64,000 nucleotides of DNA from Agelas oroides (taxonomy: Eukaryota > Porifera > Demospongiae > Agelasida > Agelasidae). How positions within the stretch are numbered: the stretch's first letter is position 1; each line of letters begins with the position of its first letter. The translations under genes and the position numbers were made by a program. Shown in pieces: positions 14,246 through 25,118 of the stretch. The notes beneath the pieces were generated by a model. That model was not told the origin of the DNA, searched no databases, and was given only the letters and a program-made list of their open reading frames with translations. The DNA lies in assembly GCA_949130485.1 (NCBI GenBank), contig OX422205.1, positions 6,370,235-6,434,234 on the forward strand, written 5' to 3'.

Positions 14246-16558
14246 ATGGCCTGGAATCAACAGCCTTATGTAAGTAGATGTTACACAGTGGATGCGTTGG
14301 TGGCACTTGATACGTGGCGTATAAGTTATTAGCAGGACTGTACAAGGGTGTGGCTCAGCCTACCCTGGGATGTTCTCCATTATGCCCTATATATTATCTA
14401 TGCCGCAATGTAGACATCCCACACTCAGTATAAACTTTAATGACTTTATGTGTTTCTGTTCTTCTTTCTGGCCTAGAACCCTTCCTGGTCTCAGCCACCA
14501 CCTGCTAGGCCAGGCTATAGCCAGCCATCCTGGCCCCAGGGCAGTGGCCCACCGGCTGGTCCCGGATACAGGCAACCTTACAACCCCAGCTACTATCAAC
14601 CCCCACCCACACAGTCCCTGCCTGCCGCAGGAGGGTATTCACACCATCCCCCGCCTCCTCCCACACACTCCATTCCTGCACAGTCTAGTAGAGGAGGAGG
14701 GTACCCACCAGGACATGTTGACCCTGAACTATGGAGCTGGTTTCAGGTAATATCCAGAAATTCTCAAAACCTTTCAGAGATGAATCACCGTTGGGTCACT
14801 TCTCCTCTTCCTTGCACTGCAGTCTGTAGATGCGGACCAGTCAGGAAAGATCACAGCAATTGAGCTGCAGCAAGCTCTACACAACTCCAATTGGAGCCAC
14901 TTCAATGCTGAGACCTGCCGGCTGCTCATTGGCATGTTTGACGCCAACCAGTGCGTAGTTCATAATATTGTCTAGTTCTTGGGCTCACCTGCATTTCCGT
15001 ACTGCAAGTGGTGGAAAGCTGGGTGGGGCCAGGAACATGGCTAATTGCTTAGTGTACTCTATACTGTACAGTGAGCTGTATCGCGGGGGTACAATTAGTC
15101 TCATTCCCATACCGAGGGTCTGGGAACAAGACTAGGGTACATTACACTTTACAGTGAGATAGCACAATAGCTGTATCAAAAGTACTGACGTGGGAGGTAG
15201 AGAATCACAGAAAGACGATGTTCCTGGGTACTGACGTGGGAGGTAGAGAATCACAGAAAGACGATGTTCCTGGGTTTCATATACACAACCCCCCACATCA
15301 CCCCGAGGCTACCCCTTCCCTCTTCCTCCCACCACCTCAACAGAGATGGTACCATTGATGTGCATGAGTTTGCTGCCCTCTGGAAGTACATTCAAGAGTG
15401 GAAAGGTTGCTTTGACAGGTGAGAGCAGATTGGGTAGGAATAATCTTTTTAACTGCCAGAGGAAGTTTACACTGTACCCCAAGACAAAATATTTCCTCCT
15501 GACATTCCTTAGTTCCAACTTTGCAGGGTGGGGGAAGATTAGTTTGTTTAAGAGTGGTAATATTAGTATCTAACTCTGCTACACTCATGCTAGGTTTGAC
15601 AAAGACAGATCAGGCAACATCGATGGACAGGAACTGCAACAAGCACTGAAGTCGTTTGGATATAACCTGTAAGCTAGCCTCGTTCCCAGGCCTGCCCGGT
15701 TTTGTTCTTTGGTTTGCGTTCAGTATAATACATAATATAATAGTGTTTTTCATTGCTCTTCCGCTTCTGTGTATTATACTGAACGCAAACCAAAGAACAA
15801 AAACGGGGGAGGCCTGGGAACGAGGCTACCTGTAAGCTGTGTGTGTGAGTGTAAGGTAGCCCTGTCTAGTTGAAACTGAGTGACCATGCAGTACAACAAC
15901 AGTACAGCGTTCCCAGCCTTTGGAGGACAGAGATGTCTTTCTCCTCCATACTGACTCTCTTAGCCTTGACACAGCCATAACAGCTGCAGGTGTCCCATTG
16001 TCGTCTGGAAAACACTTATTTGTACCACTTACAGGTCGATGGAGTTTTGTGACCTTTGTACCCGTGTGTTTGACCGGAGTGACAAAAAGACAATGAAGTT
16101 TGACGACTTCATCCAGTGCTGTGTCATGCTGCGGTCCCTCACAGAAGGTTTCAAGAGAGTGGACACAAACAGAAGTGGCGTCGTCACCATCAGCTATGAA
16201 CAGGTGTGTGGGTAGCCTTATTCTTGCTTCTTAGTTCTCAAGAAGCTTTTTTCGTGGAGCTCTCTAAATATTCCCAGCCACAAAACAGTATTTTGCAGTG
16301 TGTGTGTGTGTGTGTGTGTGTGTTGGGAGGTGGGAGGGGGGGGAACAGGGCATATATATTTGACTTGCCATATTTCCAGACTCCCTCAAGTGCTATTAGG
16401 CTTTTTTTTGGACTGTGTAGTCTACACTATGGACACTCATCTCTTGTAGCACCGGTAAAGACCTACCCCTGCAACAGTACATCAGAAAATGTGAAAATGA
16501 GACTGTTTTTTTTTTTTCCCAGTTTCTGGAGATGGCGATTGAGAACTCAGCGGTGTGA
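14246..16558 (+). CDS. PEF1: Peflin, penta-EF-hand protein
   Basis: Ca2+-binding partner of ALG-2 (PDCD6) at ER exit sites. Seven exons: 14246-14269, 14477-14746, 14823-14950, 15344-15418, 15594-15668, 16035-16203, 16523-16558, giving 777 nt and 258 aa (human 284). Residues 1 to about 93 are rich in Pro, Gln, Gly, Tyr and Ser, the peflin signature that distinguishes it from ALG-2. Then come the core sequences [34 protein letters not shown] and [14 protein letters not shown]. Two degenerate EF-hands follow ([28 protein letters not shown]). Two events mark its introns: a 46-bp tandem duplication in intron 3 and a foldback element inserted at the donor of intron 5. Confidence 0.93.
15183..15274. 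repeat. 46-bp perfect tandem duplication in PEF1 intron 3
   Basis: Two identical 46-base copies start tactgacgtgggaggtagag, at 15183 and 15229. No mismatch was seen, so the duplication is recent. Confidence 0.95.
15675..15828. mobile_element. Foldback MITE with 10-bp target-site duplication, PEF1 intron 5
   Basis: Terminal inverted repeats of about 58 bp begin tagcctcgttcccaggcct and end aggcctgggaacgaggcta. They enclose a short AT-rich loop with no ORF. The element is flanked by direct repeats acctgtaagc at 15665-15674 and 15828-15837. The left repeat contains the exon 5 donor (CT|gtaagc), so insertion duplicated the splice site. Confidence 0.9.
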
Positions 16559-16740
16559 CACTAGCTGTGACTGCTCACTCACTAGCTTCTTTGTCATTGT
16601 CAGTGTTGTATAGTTTGTTTTTGTCATACTGTAGCTAGCTAGTGCTACTGTGCGCTGGACTCATCAAAAAATTTTTACCAATCTTGTGCTCAAATTGTTA
16701 CTGATCTTATTAGCATCATTTGTGGTGCACTCATAATATT

Positions 16741-18433
16741 TCATACATTCAATTTGCGACTTTGGTGGGCACGGTTTTTACTCCCGGCCCCTCCCCCCTC
16801 CTTGATGTGGCCATCTGACATCAGGATGGGACAGTCTATCCCAGGTGGATTATAGTCATAAAACACCTCCACATGGACTGGCTCCATCTTGGGTCCGCCG
16901 ACCATTCCACAGTGCTGCAGACACCAGGAGGGCACCAAGTAACTTTGCTTACTACAGCTGGCCTCTTTGAAAAGTGCAATGGAGTCAGCCACACACCCCA
17001 GATGGTCATTGATGAGTCCCTTCAGTGCCTGTATGCTTGTGGAGTCAGTTACCTCCAGTTCAAAGTGTCCCGGGTGTGAACGAAAGTCTTTGAAAGGTGC
17101 CAGAGTGATTTTGAGCAGGATAAATCTATATGGGAGAGGAGGAAGAAGAGGACGAGGTGTTAATGTGTCAGTGTTAGCACACAACAAATGGGCAGTGTAA
17201 CTTTAGCACCTATTATACAAGCGAGCTGCACATTTCTCACACCAAACCCAATGGTGTAAATTTAGCCCAGCCAACAGCAACAATACAAGCAGATCCATTA
17301 TACAGATTGCGTCTTATTGAAAGTTGGTCTGGCATGTGAGACTACAGAATTTATTAGCCTTGCTCCTCCCCAGCTTTTCGATGTACCTCTCCAGTTTTTC
17401 AGTCACATAATGTACACTGAACAGCTGGGGAAAGGAACACGGCTACAATTTACTAAAGTGGTATGAAAATTTCACCAACTCAAGTACCTGGGGTTTCTCT
17501 CTGAAGGAGGCTCTGCTCTTCCAATCTCGCAGTTGGGACACTTGGTGCTAACCCGACTTGGAGAGAACATGAGGCTGGGGGTGGAGCCTTGCTCATTCTC
17601 CGAGTTCAGTGACGAGACAGACTTTGCCACAAGTCGGCGGTGCTCCTTCCGAATCATCCTGTCAAACTCCAGGATATCCAACTGCCCGTCATTGTTTATG
17701 TCAAGGATTTTGATCAGCTCAGTCGTCTCTGACCTGGTCACTGGGGCCTAAGTGTATGCATACAATCATGGCCTATTTCTCACTGCATGACTCCATCTAA
17801 CCCCAAATATATATATATATATACAAATCAAGCTGCTGGGGCCTGAGTGCAGTTAACTCTATGACCTTTGTTAGTAAAAACAATACAATGTGTGAGCAAG
17901 TGTATTAAGAGGTTTTTGCTGCATCTGTAAGACAATACCCACCTCCAGCATCCTCATGCCAGTGACAAACTCATCACAGGAGAGATGGTTGTCTTGATTG
18001 CTGTCCAGCATGTGGAAGAGGTCAACGGTGCGAGCATAGTTGTCGCGCAGCCACTGCAGAATGCGGTGGAGGACCATACGGAGCACCTCCTCTGGGTCAC
18101 GAGGCTGCTGTGTGTGTGTGCATGGGGAGTTGACGATGATTCGAGGTACTTCACGTGTGCACAGCTCTTTCAGCTCACATGCTGTGGTGATGCCGCATCG
18201 CTCTTCTGGGCTTTCCTGAGGAAACAAATTCGGCCCATAAATGTGATGGTTCTTCCAGCCTTTAGTCTCGCTTAGCCAGACCTCAAGGAGCGAGTCCGGC
18301 TACGCGTGACTAAGACTATGCGGCCTCATGAAATAACAATTAGCTAAACAATTTCTTGCTCATCAAGTTTTGGCGCTGTTCTTACACGTTACTAAAGCAA
18401 ACTTTACCTCTTTGCCTTCTTCTTGGGGGGCAT
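16741..18433 (-). CDS. EF-hand protein with a C-terminal beta-grasp-like region, unnamed
   Basis: Exons, high to low: 18408-18433 (MPPKKKAK), 17943-18210, 17488-17747 (probably split), 17387-17424, 16741-17125. EF-hand loops are DSNQDNHLSCDE and DINNDGQLDILE. The C-terminal part runs FILLKITLAPFKDFRSHPG ... VEVFYDYNP. The 17488-17747 block starts in one frame and ends in another (WKSRASFREKPQ), and only the latter joins to LFSVHYVTEKLER. A 71- or 83-base intron ending ggttag at about 17557 would fix this, with donor gtggca after HRRL or gtctcg a few codons on. The exon 2 acceptor is also uncertain by 5 bases. No family name could be assigned. It is tandem with ACP5. Confidence 0.6.
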
Positions 18434-18667
18434 GATCCACACTAGGTGGTTCGCAGCAAAATGTTTGTTTGCGTATGTGTGCAAATAATCAGCCACGCCC
18501 ATATTATCTACCAGCGCAGCGCAAAAGGCCAAAGGTTATCCTACGCCAGACAGCGCGCTGGGATGGTCAATATAAATTTATCTCGTACTAATACTACAGC
18601 ACTAATACATGAACACATACACGGCGTAAAAGTGCTATACAGAGCACCTATAAAGCAAGTGTCAACA

Positions 18668-21600
18668 TTATCGAATCTTTGGTCTTGTAGTAGAATATTG
18701 CACATTTCCTGCAGAGGAAAAACAAGTAAGCCACTGCATGCAGTGAAAAAAGTCCAACTGTCTACTGACTATTAAAGTGAGGGGCTAGACCTACCCTTGT
18801 GGCTGTAGAAGGTGACATTCATGAGAGTGGGTGTGATACTGACGACAGTGTAGCCACCTTTCTTCATTGTCGGGTCACTGTGGCCATGGAAGAATTCCAG
18901 AGAGTCCTTTGGTACAGAATCCTGTGGTGTATGTGTGTGTGTGTGTGTATGTGTGATAGTGCAGCATAATTTGATAGTCATTGCCATAGCAACAGTATTA
19001 CCATCGGCTAACAAGGAACAATGTTGTAACTTGTAGCTTGTAGCATCATAGTATAAATTACATAGCTACCACTTCTGAACCAGTAAAAAGAAGCAACAAA
19101 AATACACACCGGATGTCTTTCATTGCTGTGCTGCTGTGGTGTGCTAACCTTGTGTTTTTCAGAAGAGTCAGTGAGCCGTCCTGCCCCCGTCACAAAGTAA
19201 CTCACGGGACTATTGGACTCCTGGATGTACTGCATATTGTGGTCGTGCCCACTGAAATACCTGGAGGGTGGGAACAACTGGATGACTAACACACACAATA
19301 CCTGAATCATATCATTAAGCAGCCAGGCCATTCCAGTGCAGTTTTTGAGTATGTTTCCATAAAAACTGCGAGCAGTATGTTTTGCTTGAAGGCAGGACCC
19401 TTTGGTGGGAGGGACCTGTCCACATCATCTGCAGTATGCTTGCTTGCATTACGTTTTGCATAGCTACTGCATGCAGGCAATCGAAAACTGGAGGCAGGAA
19501 TGGCTTTGGATTAGGATATAGTTCTTGCATCACATACGCTGAGACATTGTATTCCATTAACAGTGGTCTCAGTCGGTCAACCAGGATTTGAGTTGGGCCA
19601 TGATGGCCAATAGACCATACTGTATGCAGAAGAAAGAAAATAACAACATTAATTTTAGGACTGACACAAAATGGAAAATGGAAAACTCACCAGAGTAGTG
19701 TCCTGCAACAATGATCCAGTCTGCCTTGGAGTTTTGCAGAGTTTCACTGATCCAGGCCCACTGCTGGTCCGCCATGGTCCTGGAGGCAGGACCTTTTGGA
19801 GGGAGGGACCTGTCCACACGATCTGTGATCCCGGCCAGAAGTATGGTGTCAATGAACACAAACTGCACTGTGGAGTCTGTACCAGGGATGGTCATTGTCT
19901 GAGGAGGGAAGTATTAAACCACACAGTCAACTTGCTGCTATGTAACAGACACAGGCAGACACTTACCTCAGTGTAGTAGAAGTCAGGCATGTACCATCTC
20001 TTGGAGCGTGCTGTGTAGGCCACCTCTGCTGAGGCATTCCCATAGTGATCATGGTTGCCACATACCACATACCAGCGGGACTGCAGTGAGTCTGCAGTAA
20101 ACACATTCTGCATGTGAAAGAATCAATTGTGACAAACAAAAACTGAGTGTCAGTGGGGTGCACCCCAGTTTGACTCTGGCAGCTTTTTTTTTTGTTTCAA
20201 TACAATGAGTGTACAAAAGCGGCCATTCTAACTTTTCTGAAAAATTGTGCTAGAAATCCCAGACACTGCAAGTAAATCATTAATTTTGTGTTTTGTCATA
20301 AAATTCCTGAATTCACAGAAGTGAAAGCTTCTAGATTGTTTGTGGAATCTTTGAAGCTGTAGAATTGGACATGAAACAAGCAGTTTTTAGCAATGTGCTT
20401 GTCCACAAGAACAGCAACTCCAGAGATGCCATGTGTTAAAGTTTTTGTAGAAATGGCAACTCCAGAGATGCCATGTGGTAAAGTTCCAGTTCTGTTTACC
20501 ACATGGCATCTGGTTTTCAGTTCAGTGAAGTCAGAAATTCAACAAAACACAAATGCATGGTTTTATACTTACAGTGCCCAGGATTTCTAGCACAATTTTT
20601 CGAAAGGTTATAGAATGGCCGCTTTTGTACACTCATTCTATACCCATTTTTCATGAAATCTAGGATATAGACCCTTTCCGTCCTTTGAGCGCCGATACTG
20701 AGGGCGACTGGCGCTGAGAAACGGAAAGGATCTAGCTAGCGAGACTAGAGGTACCGTTTTTAGCAGTATGCGCGACGCTGCGCGCGCATGCGTGTCGAAA
20801 ATAGAGCTGATCTGAGTCACAACTAGCATAGCCATAGTGTCATGATGTACGCGCATACAAGAGAGGCAACATCCTCAAGCGAAGGACAACTACCATAGTG
20901 AACAACAATGGAGGACCAATATAACAACGACTGACCGTGCGAGGACGAAGGGCGATTCGACTGATGGCCAGACTGGCACGCGAGACTAGTGAACTTGAGT
21001 CAGGGGTGGCTGAGCGACTAGACGCAATAAAGAAATTTCCTGAGTGTCACTGCTATGTTAACTTGTTTTGTAACCTGCGAGGCGCTCTAGCTCTTGTACA
21101 CAGCCTGTCAGCCATACGAGGTCCCTGACACACATATATCTGGCCGTGGGGGCCTGGCGCACGGCGCGTTGGCGCGCGTTGGCGCATGCATGGCACATGT
21201 CAAGCGCATGTGCAGATCGGGCCAGCTAGGATCAGGTGAGGCACTTTTATCAACTAATGTGATCTGTGCTGAAATAATATAGGACTAGCTATTACTCCAC
21301 TTGCTCAATAAGGCTTCTGGACTTGACTTGGTCAGAACATCTCTGCTGACCGCATGACTAAGTTATATTCCATGCAATCCTGATTTTTGATCCCTGCTGG
21401 ACTGATACAGCAGTTTTTCAGCGATGGTATTAGCCAGTGGTTTTCTATCTTGAAACCATTCCTTGTAAGGCTTCTGAAGTTAAACATGCAGTGTCTGCCC
21501 TCTCCCAACCTATAATCATTAGACATTGCTCTCATGGCTGAAGCATGGCAGTGGAGAAGAACTCCTGGTGTATTCTTGATACACTGTACAACTGGTGTGA

Positions 21601-22390
21601 ATCTTGGCTGCTCCACATCCGAATGTAAGCAAACAAACAAAAAAAAAGGTTCACTTCCAATATACACCAGAGCCAAGAACCCCTTTCTAATGAATCGGTT
21701 GCATGTCCTTCAGAATTAGTACCTTCATATTACGTCATTATAACCTCCTAACTCTGCTTCTGTCTTGCCATGCATGCATGCACCATGAATGAAATATAGC
21801 TGGTTATAAAGAGAAGATTTATAAGAAATAATACTGCTAGCTAATCTTTCATGCAGTAATCCCGCACCCTCTTTTGATCAGTTAAACTTCTGCATGTAGT
21901 GCATGGTGCATGGTTTTACGTGAATCATTCTTTTACGCACTCAGTCTGCATGAACTCTAAGCAAAGAAAAAACGACTGTGATACGAGATCGATGCATGTG
22001 TAAAACAGCCGTCGATATTTTAGTGCGAAGAGCGTGGCACAAACTTGGCGGAACGCCGTACTGGGTGACGCATTTTACTCATGCATGCACACTACTGACC
22101 TCGAAGGTTTCCTTGAACCTGGGATCGTCCACATCTGTGACACCATTCTCATAGAAGTTATCTCCCAGCGACAGGGTGAACTGTGACCCCACCTCTGCTG
22201 CTGTTTTCCCCATCTGCTCTGCAACAGTTTCCTCTCCCACGGTCGTGTAGGGAGAGTCATCCTGCCCACCCCAGTCACCCAAGACGATAAAGTTTAGTGC
22301 CCCACTTGCGCGTTCATAGAGAGAACGGGCAGCCCCTCCCTCAAACAGTAGCAAAGTAGTACCGAAGCACAGCAATAGCCGTAACAGCAT
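18668..22390 (-). CDS. ACP5: Tartrate-resistant (purple) acid phosphatase type 5
   Basis: Secreted or lysosomal binuclear-metal phosphatase. Seven exons, high to low: 22100-22390, 19967-20107, 19691-19898, 19538-19619, 19149-19260, 18795-18921, 18668-18708, giving 1002 nt and 333 aa (human 325). A signal peptide is clear (MLLRLLLCFGTTLLLF). Metal-binding motifs are in order: VLGDWGG, LGDNFYENG, CGNHDHYG, VAGHYS and SGHDHNMQY. The VWSIGHHGPT segment matches the VWSIAEHGPT-type segment of vertebrate TRAP. An in-frame ATG 51 bases upstream (22441) would bury the signal peptide, so 22390 is preferred. The short last exon (NVQYSTTRPKIR) needs splicing at gtaggt; read-through would instead end at RSSPSL. 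Intron 1 is about 2 kb and carries a foldback element. Confidence 0.95.
20204..20637. mobile_element. 434-bp foldback element in ACP5 intron 1
   Basis: The ends aatgagtgtacaaaagcggc and gccgcttttgtacactcatt are inverted copies. Complementarity continues inward (gaaaaattgtgctagaaatc against gatttctagcacaatttttc, and ttgtgttttgtc against its complement), so nearly the whole element is one hairpin. Short direct repeats (agatgccatgtg) lie near the loop. It has no coding capacity. Confidence 0.85.
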
Positions 22391-22975
22391 TTTGTAGCGC
22401 GAGACTATTCCAAAAATAGCAGCGAGTTTCAAGTGGCACAAACTAACGATTGCCTAGCGGCCAAGTGGCTATAGATTGCGTGCGCGCGCATGCGGTATGA
22501 ATTTATACATGTAATTATGGGATGGGTAAAAAGAAAGAATGCCTACCCGTAGAGAAGGCGTCCTGATACCATAAAAACGACACACGCACTGCAAAAGTTG
22601 TTGGCCGCACTATCTGCATTGTAAAACATGTACAGAAATGCTCGACAAACTACATACTCCGGCGACTAGAGTGAATGGACGCATGCGCAATTAAAACGTC
22701 CCGGCTAGGCGTATTCGCAGCTATTCATCGTCGCATACACAATCATCCATGATCGGTTGTTTACTCTGGCAATGCACTTGAAGATATGAATTTTGAAAGT
22801 GCAATCGCGAGGTGTGGCTTCAATCCCAAGGTACTCTGGTCATCAGCCCTGCCCACTCCATGGTGGTACTGTATTATCTATGGTAGCGTAGACACGCTCA
22901 CATATCGAGGGGTACGGAGGAGTTTCAGTGTATCTTCAATTGTGTAGGCTAGAACCGTCCATGCAGTGAGCAAGG
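22391..22975. other. Head-to-head gap ACP5 / uncharacterised gene
   Basis: Rich in CG and gcgcatgc-type motifs (22484-22496; 22676-22688, an imperfect NRF-1-like acgcatgcgca). A short candidate first exon for the downstream gene (ATG at 22788, MNFESAIARCGFNPK, gtactc donor) lies here but does not join in frame to the next exon. Confidence 0.5.
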
Positions 22976-24152
22976 ATGCAGCTGGAGAGCCGTACAAAGC
23001 AGATTGTCCTCCCCTTCTTCGCCCAGCCTCATCATCGTCCCACCCCCACCTCCACCCCCCACCACTTTTCCTCTGGACGCAGCTCCGCCCTCTGTACTTC
23101 CCTGGACACGCCCTTGAGTTCTTATGTTGCAAACAGAAGCAAACTGAGGACGGTCACTGTGGAAAATTCTCACACAGTGCAGGTGGGGAAATGTACTTGT
23201 ACAGATGCTTCATTCTATTATCCATTCCTGTTTATATAGCTGCAACAATTTAGACCCATGGCTCATGTGTATTTACAGACCACTGAATCCTACAGATGAA
23301 CCACATGGCTAAATTAAGTTTCGTCTGTAAACTGGGAACATGATGGGTTAAATTGCCTACCACTTGTATGACTACTTGTGGCAATTAGCAGCCAGATACC
23401 GTCAATAAAGGTATATAGAGACTATGTTCTTTGCTCTGCAGGTTCCCCTCTCTGCCCTTTCTCCTGCCAAGGCACAGCTTGGTGCAGTGGGTGGCTCCTT
23501 CAACTCCACTTCCAGGATCAAGAGCGTCCCCCTCCCCACCCTCTACAACCAGCACCAGGCCACAAGGAGGGGTGTCCGCAATGTCAGCCTTCACTCACAC
23601 CGGTACACCCCGTCCAGCCGACACACAAGAACAGTATCGGACTCCCTCCTTGTCCTCCCACAGTTAGTCAGTAGGCAGAAGGGCCACTTGGTGGAACACA
23701 GAAAAAACCTGCAGAGAACTCAGTCTCTGAAAACAGAAAGTGAAGTGGTGCCGCACAGAGTTGAGAAGGCATTCTACATGAGTGGACACATAGCACAATT
23801 GTTTGACAGGGAAGAGATTCCGCAGGAGGAGGCGAGGACACTTGAGACGGTGACACTGTCACAGAACCCAAGCCTGTACTATGGTAAAGGCATCAAGTCA
23901 TGCAGGATCCAGTCAAAAGCTGTGCAAAGGTTTGAGAATAAGCTGAAAGAAGTCAGCCAAATAAGCCAATCCTATGGTCTGGAGGCAGTGAACTTTGATG
24001 CAGGCCGCTACAGTCGGGCAAGCCGGGGCATTACCCCTAGTTCTCCCATCCCTGAAGAGGATATGACTGGGGAGGGGGAGAAGGAGGAAGAGGAGGAGGA
24101 GAGAAGGAAGACTTTTATGACCGAGTCTCAGAGAAACCCAAAAAACAGATAA
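22976..24152 (+). CDS. Uncharacterised protein with acidic C-terminal tail
   Basis: Two exons, 22976-23182 and 23442-24152, joined in phase 0 (HTVQ|VPLSAL), give about 305 aa. An in-frame stop lies 9 bases before the ATG at 22976, so this is the first usable start unless an upstream exon splices into the middle of exon 2. The N-terminal 70 residues are rich in Ser, Pro and His. The centre is basic and Ser/Thr-rich. A predicted helical stretch (RIQSKAVQRFENKLKEVSQI) follows. The C-terminus has a Glu run (EGEKEEEEEERR). There is no signal peptide or membrane segment. I do not recognise the family. Confidence 0.6.
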
Positions 24153-24365
24153 CAGGGACCTGTAGTTATTACATCATTCAGTATAATGAACTCTTGACAA
24201 AACTTATGTACCCTGCTCAGTGTCTATAATTCATATCTCATGCAGTGTCATTCTTAGTTGGTGAATTGAGATGAAATATACCAGATTGCACAATCTGGTC
24301 ACATTAAAGAGGACTATCTCTTTGCAGATGTATTTGTGTGGTGACCTCCAACACAATCCACTTTT

Positions 24366-24905
24366 TTACGGCACCACCACCATGCCCTGGTACCCATTGT
24401 GTTGCACATGCAGTCGTCTCTGCACATAGTCCTCTGGGAGACCGTTCTCTTTGGCTCCAGCCAAAACGGTCTCAAGGTACTGAGGAGAGGGAGGACCATC
24501 CTGTGGGTCTGGGTGCCGCAATCGGTATGAACGACACTTCATCACTTCTCCTTGTGGCGTAGTGACCTCTACTTCCAGGCGGTTATAGCGTGCCTCCTGC
24601 CTGCAAAATCAAACCACAAAATGTCTGGGGGATCAGCAAAGAATCTTCGGATCCGCTTACCTATCCAAAGCATCGGAGTGCTGGTTGGAAATACGCCACA
24701 CAACTCCCCACGCCTCCTCCCCCTCCTGCTCCCAGATGGTGGCTGCCGCTCCCTTCCAGGAGTCCGAATACTCGCAGTACCGCAGCACATATCCAGGCAG
24801 CCTGGCAGTGCAAACGAAAACCGCCGATGGGAGGTTTTTGTTTATCCTCTTGCTGCTCAAGTTTGAGCCATATGCAAAGTAAAGAAAGCTCTCGGCCTCC
24901 GCCAT
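24366..24905 (-). CDS. GGCT: Gamma-glutamylcyclotransferase
   Basis: Releases 5-oxoproline from gamma-glutamyl dipeptides in glutathione turnover; cytosolic. Two exons, 24661-24905 and 24366-24600, give 480 nt and 159 aa (human 188, with a longer tail). The family signature FLYFAYGSNL is at the N-terminus. WGVVWRI and the LDRQEARY segment follow; its Glu matches the catalytic Glu of human GGCT (DEQEG). Further on are SPQYLETVLAGAKENGLP and a Y-G-M-V end, matching the PPSPQY ... GAKENGLP block of the family. It is head to head with SOWAH, 213 bases apart. Confidence 0.95.
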
Positions 24906-25118
24906 TGTAGAAACGCGAGAGACAGCCCAGCGACACACATGGTACATTTTGTGGCCACGCCCCCCACGCATGCTAAATAACTTGCGTCATTTCTGTTTTG
25001 ATGGTCAGTGTTCGCACCCACCACATAATTTCACACCCTCTTGACTCGGCACGCCAGCGCTGATCAAGGCTACTGAAAAAAAGTGTGCTCGCTTGTCGTA
25101 TACGCAGAGCCGACAGCG
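24906..25118. promoter_or_regulatory. Bidirectional promoter GGCT/SOWAH
   Basis: 213 bases between two divergent start codons. No TATA box or named site was recognised. Confidence 0.6.

Noticed and set aside
14370..14750. 126-residue frame over peflin exon 2
   Set aside because: Different frame from the peflin exon. The peflin frame gives the Pro/Gln/Tyr-rich domain and splices correctly on both sides.
22788..22832. First coding exon MNFESAIARCGFNPK for the uncharacterised gene
   Set aside because: It ends in phase 0, but no acceptor near 22955-22975 joins it to the frame that continues into the long exon. It is kept only as a possibility.
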